Source of the DNA: Streptomyces humi
GTDB taxonomy: Bacteria; Actinomycetota; Actinomycetes; Streptomycetales; Streptomycetaceae
Direction: 5' to 3'
Length of the DNA: 64,000 nt
Assembly: GCF_001005085.2 (NCBI RefSeq)
Contig: NZ_LBMU02000003.1
Span: forward strand, 62,001 to 126,000
The notes under the pieces are model-generated. The model did no database searches, was not told the origin of the DNA, and saw nothing but the letters and a program-made list of their open reading frames with translations. The position numbers and the translations under genes were made by a program. This document shows positions 63,618 through 64,000 of the stretch, one piece after another (position 1 is the stretch's first letter; every line of letters starts with the position of its first letter).

Positions 63618-63648
63618 AGTGTACGGCCGTCGGGTACTGACTGGGCAA
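63618..63648 (-). promoter_or_regulatory. hrcA-dnaJ promoter
   Basis: On the minus strand TTGCCC (63648-63643), a 19-bp spacer and TACACT (63623-63618). The transcription start would fall near 63611, next to the CIRCE element, as in other class I heat-shock promoters. Confidence 0.6.
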
Positions 63649-63689
63649 GGTCGGTACGGGGACGGTACGGACCCGCCGGGTGCTACGGC

Positions 63690-63695
63690 TAGCGT
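63690..63695 (+). promoter_or_regulatory. -10 element for a leaderless start
   Basis: TAGCGT ends six bases before the ATG at 63702, the standard spacing for Streptomyces leaderless transcripts, and no Shine-Dalgarno sequence is present. The -35 is not clear. Confidence 0.45.
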
Positions 63696-63701
63696 CGCGG
63701 T

Positions 63702-64000
63702 ATGACGGTGACTTGGGAAGAGCAGGGCTGGGAGCGGCTGGCCGAGGGCGTCGGCCGGTGCCGGCTGCCCGGCTGGGACTGCACGGCGGGGCTGGTTCTC
63801 GGGGTGGGCACGGCCCTCATGGTGGACGCCGGGTCGAGCCTCGCGGAGGGCGCGCGGTTGCGTACCGAGGCGCAGACGCTCGCCGGCCGCCGTGTGACCC
63901 ATCTCGCGCTCACCCACCCTCACTTCGATCACGTCCTCGGCGCGGCGGCCTTCCCGGACACCGACCTGTACGCGGCGGTCGGCATGGAAACCCTCCTCGC
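63702..64000 (+). CDS. MBL-fold metallohydrolase (partial, right edge)
   Basis: The first 99 codons of a metallo-beta-lactamase-fold hydrolase, cut by the window end. The zinc motif HxHxDH is [33 protein letters not shown] is the preceding fold element. Start ATG 63702, with a probable leaderless promoter. It diverges from hrcA. The substrate cannot be inferred. Confidence 0.85.
   Translation, partial: MTVTWEEQGWERLAEGVGRCRLPGWDCTAGLVLGVGTALMVDAGSSLAEGARLRTEAQTLAGRRVTHLALTHPHFDHVLGAAAFPDTDLYAAVGMETLL

Overview
This 64 kb window is a high-GC actinobacterial chromosome segment, almost certainly from Streptomyces. The signs are codon third positions dominated by G/C, many GTG starts, ATGA/GTGA stop-start overlaps, and a backbone order I recognise from Streptomyces: glyS, znuA-znuC-znuB-zur, uppS, recO, leuA, era, a CNNM/CBS protein, ybeY, phoH, RNase Z, tricorn protease, rsmE, dnaJ, hrcA. 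I found no insertion sequence, integrase, prophage, tRNA or rRNA.

Layout. Positions 1-7650 are mostly accessory: an edge-truncated GAF-domain protein, a serine hydrolase, a small secreted protein, an aldo/keto reductase with a downstream TetR gene, a secreted GH18 chitinase with a dre-like operator, and an EEP-fold phosphohydrolase. Positions 7760-16350 are core: glyS, the zinc uptake operon with its regulator zur, a histidine phosphatase, uppS and recO. Positions 16400-26800 hold a five-gene operon (binding protein, permease, fused permease-ATPase, ATPase, DapA/NanA-family aldolase), an ECF sigma factor with its membrane partner, and a secreted sialidase. Uptake and cleavage of sialic acid is a plausible but unproven reading. 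leuA (27.0-28.7 kb) is preceded by a leader peptide with four consecutive leucine codons.

Positions 29.0-35.1 kb carry an M4 (protealysin-type) protease directly followed by an emfourin-like inhibitor gene, a GH1 glycosidase coupled to an MFS transporter, and a divergent epimerase/MmyB-type regulator pair. Between era and the degenerate cytidine-deaminase-like gene lies an insert of about 5.4 kb: an ammonium transporter-PII pair and three genes for exported, WxL-like cell-surface proteins. The conserved phoH-ybeY-CNNM-MmcQ block follows. From 45.4 to 52.5 kb come an orphan FAD-binding subunit, a PfkB kinase, a glucarate catabolic pair (gudD, kdgD) with a divergent IclR regulator, and an MFS transporter. 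The right end is core housekeeping: add, RNase Z, HIT protein, tricorn protease, rsmE, a nitronate monooxygenase-like gene, dnaJ and hrcA, with a CIRCE operator.

Regulatory sites visible directly include a Zur box over the znuA start, CIRCE at hrcA, paired dre-like sites at the chitinase, a perfect 8-bp-arm palindrome at the aldo/keto reductase, 11-bp-phased GAAAC motifs upstream of amt, and the leuA leader. The window is rich in intergenic repeats: a dispersed GGGGCGCGGGGAAC family, two minisatellites that begin at or include stop codons, a helix-phased decamer array, and a degenerate GGTGCGGGTG array.
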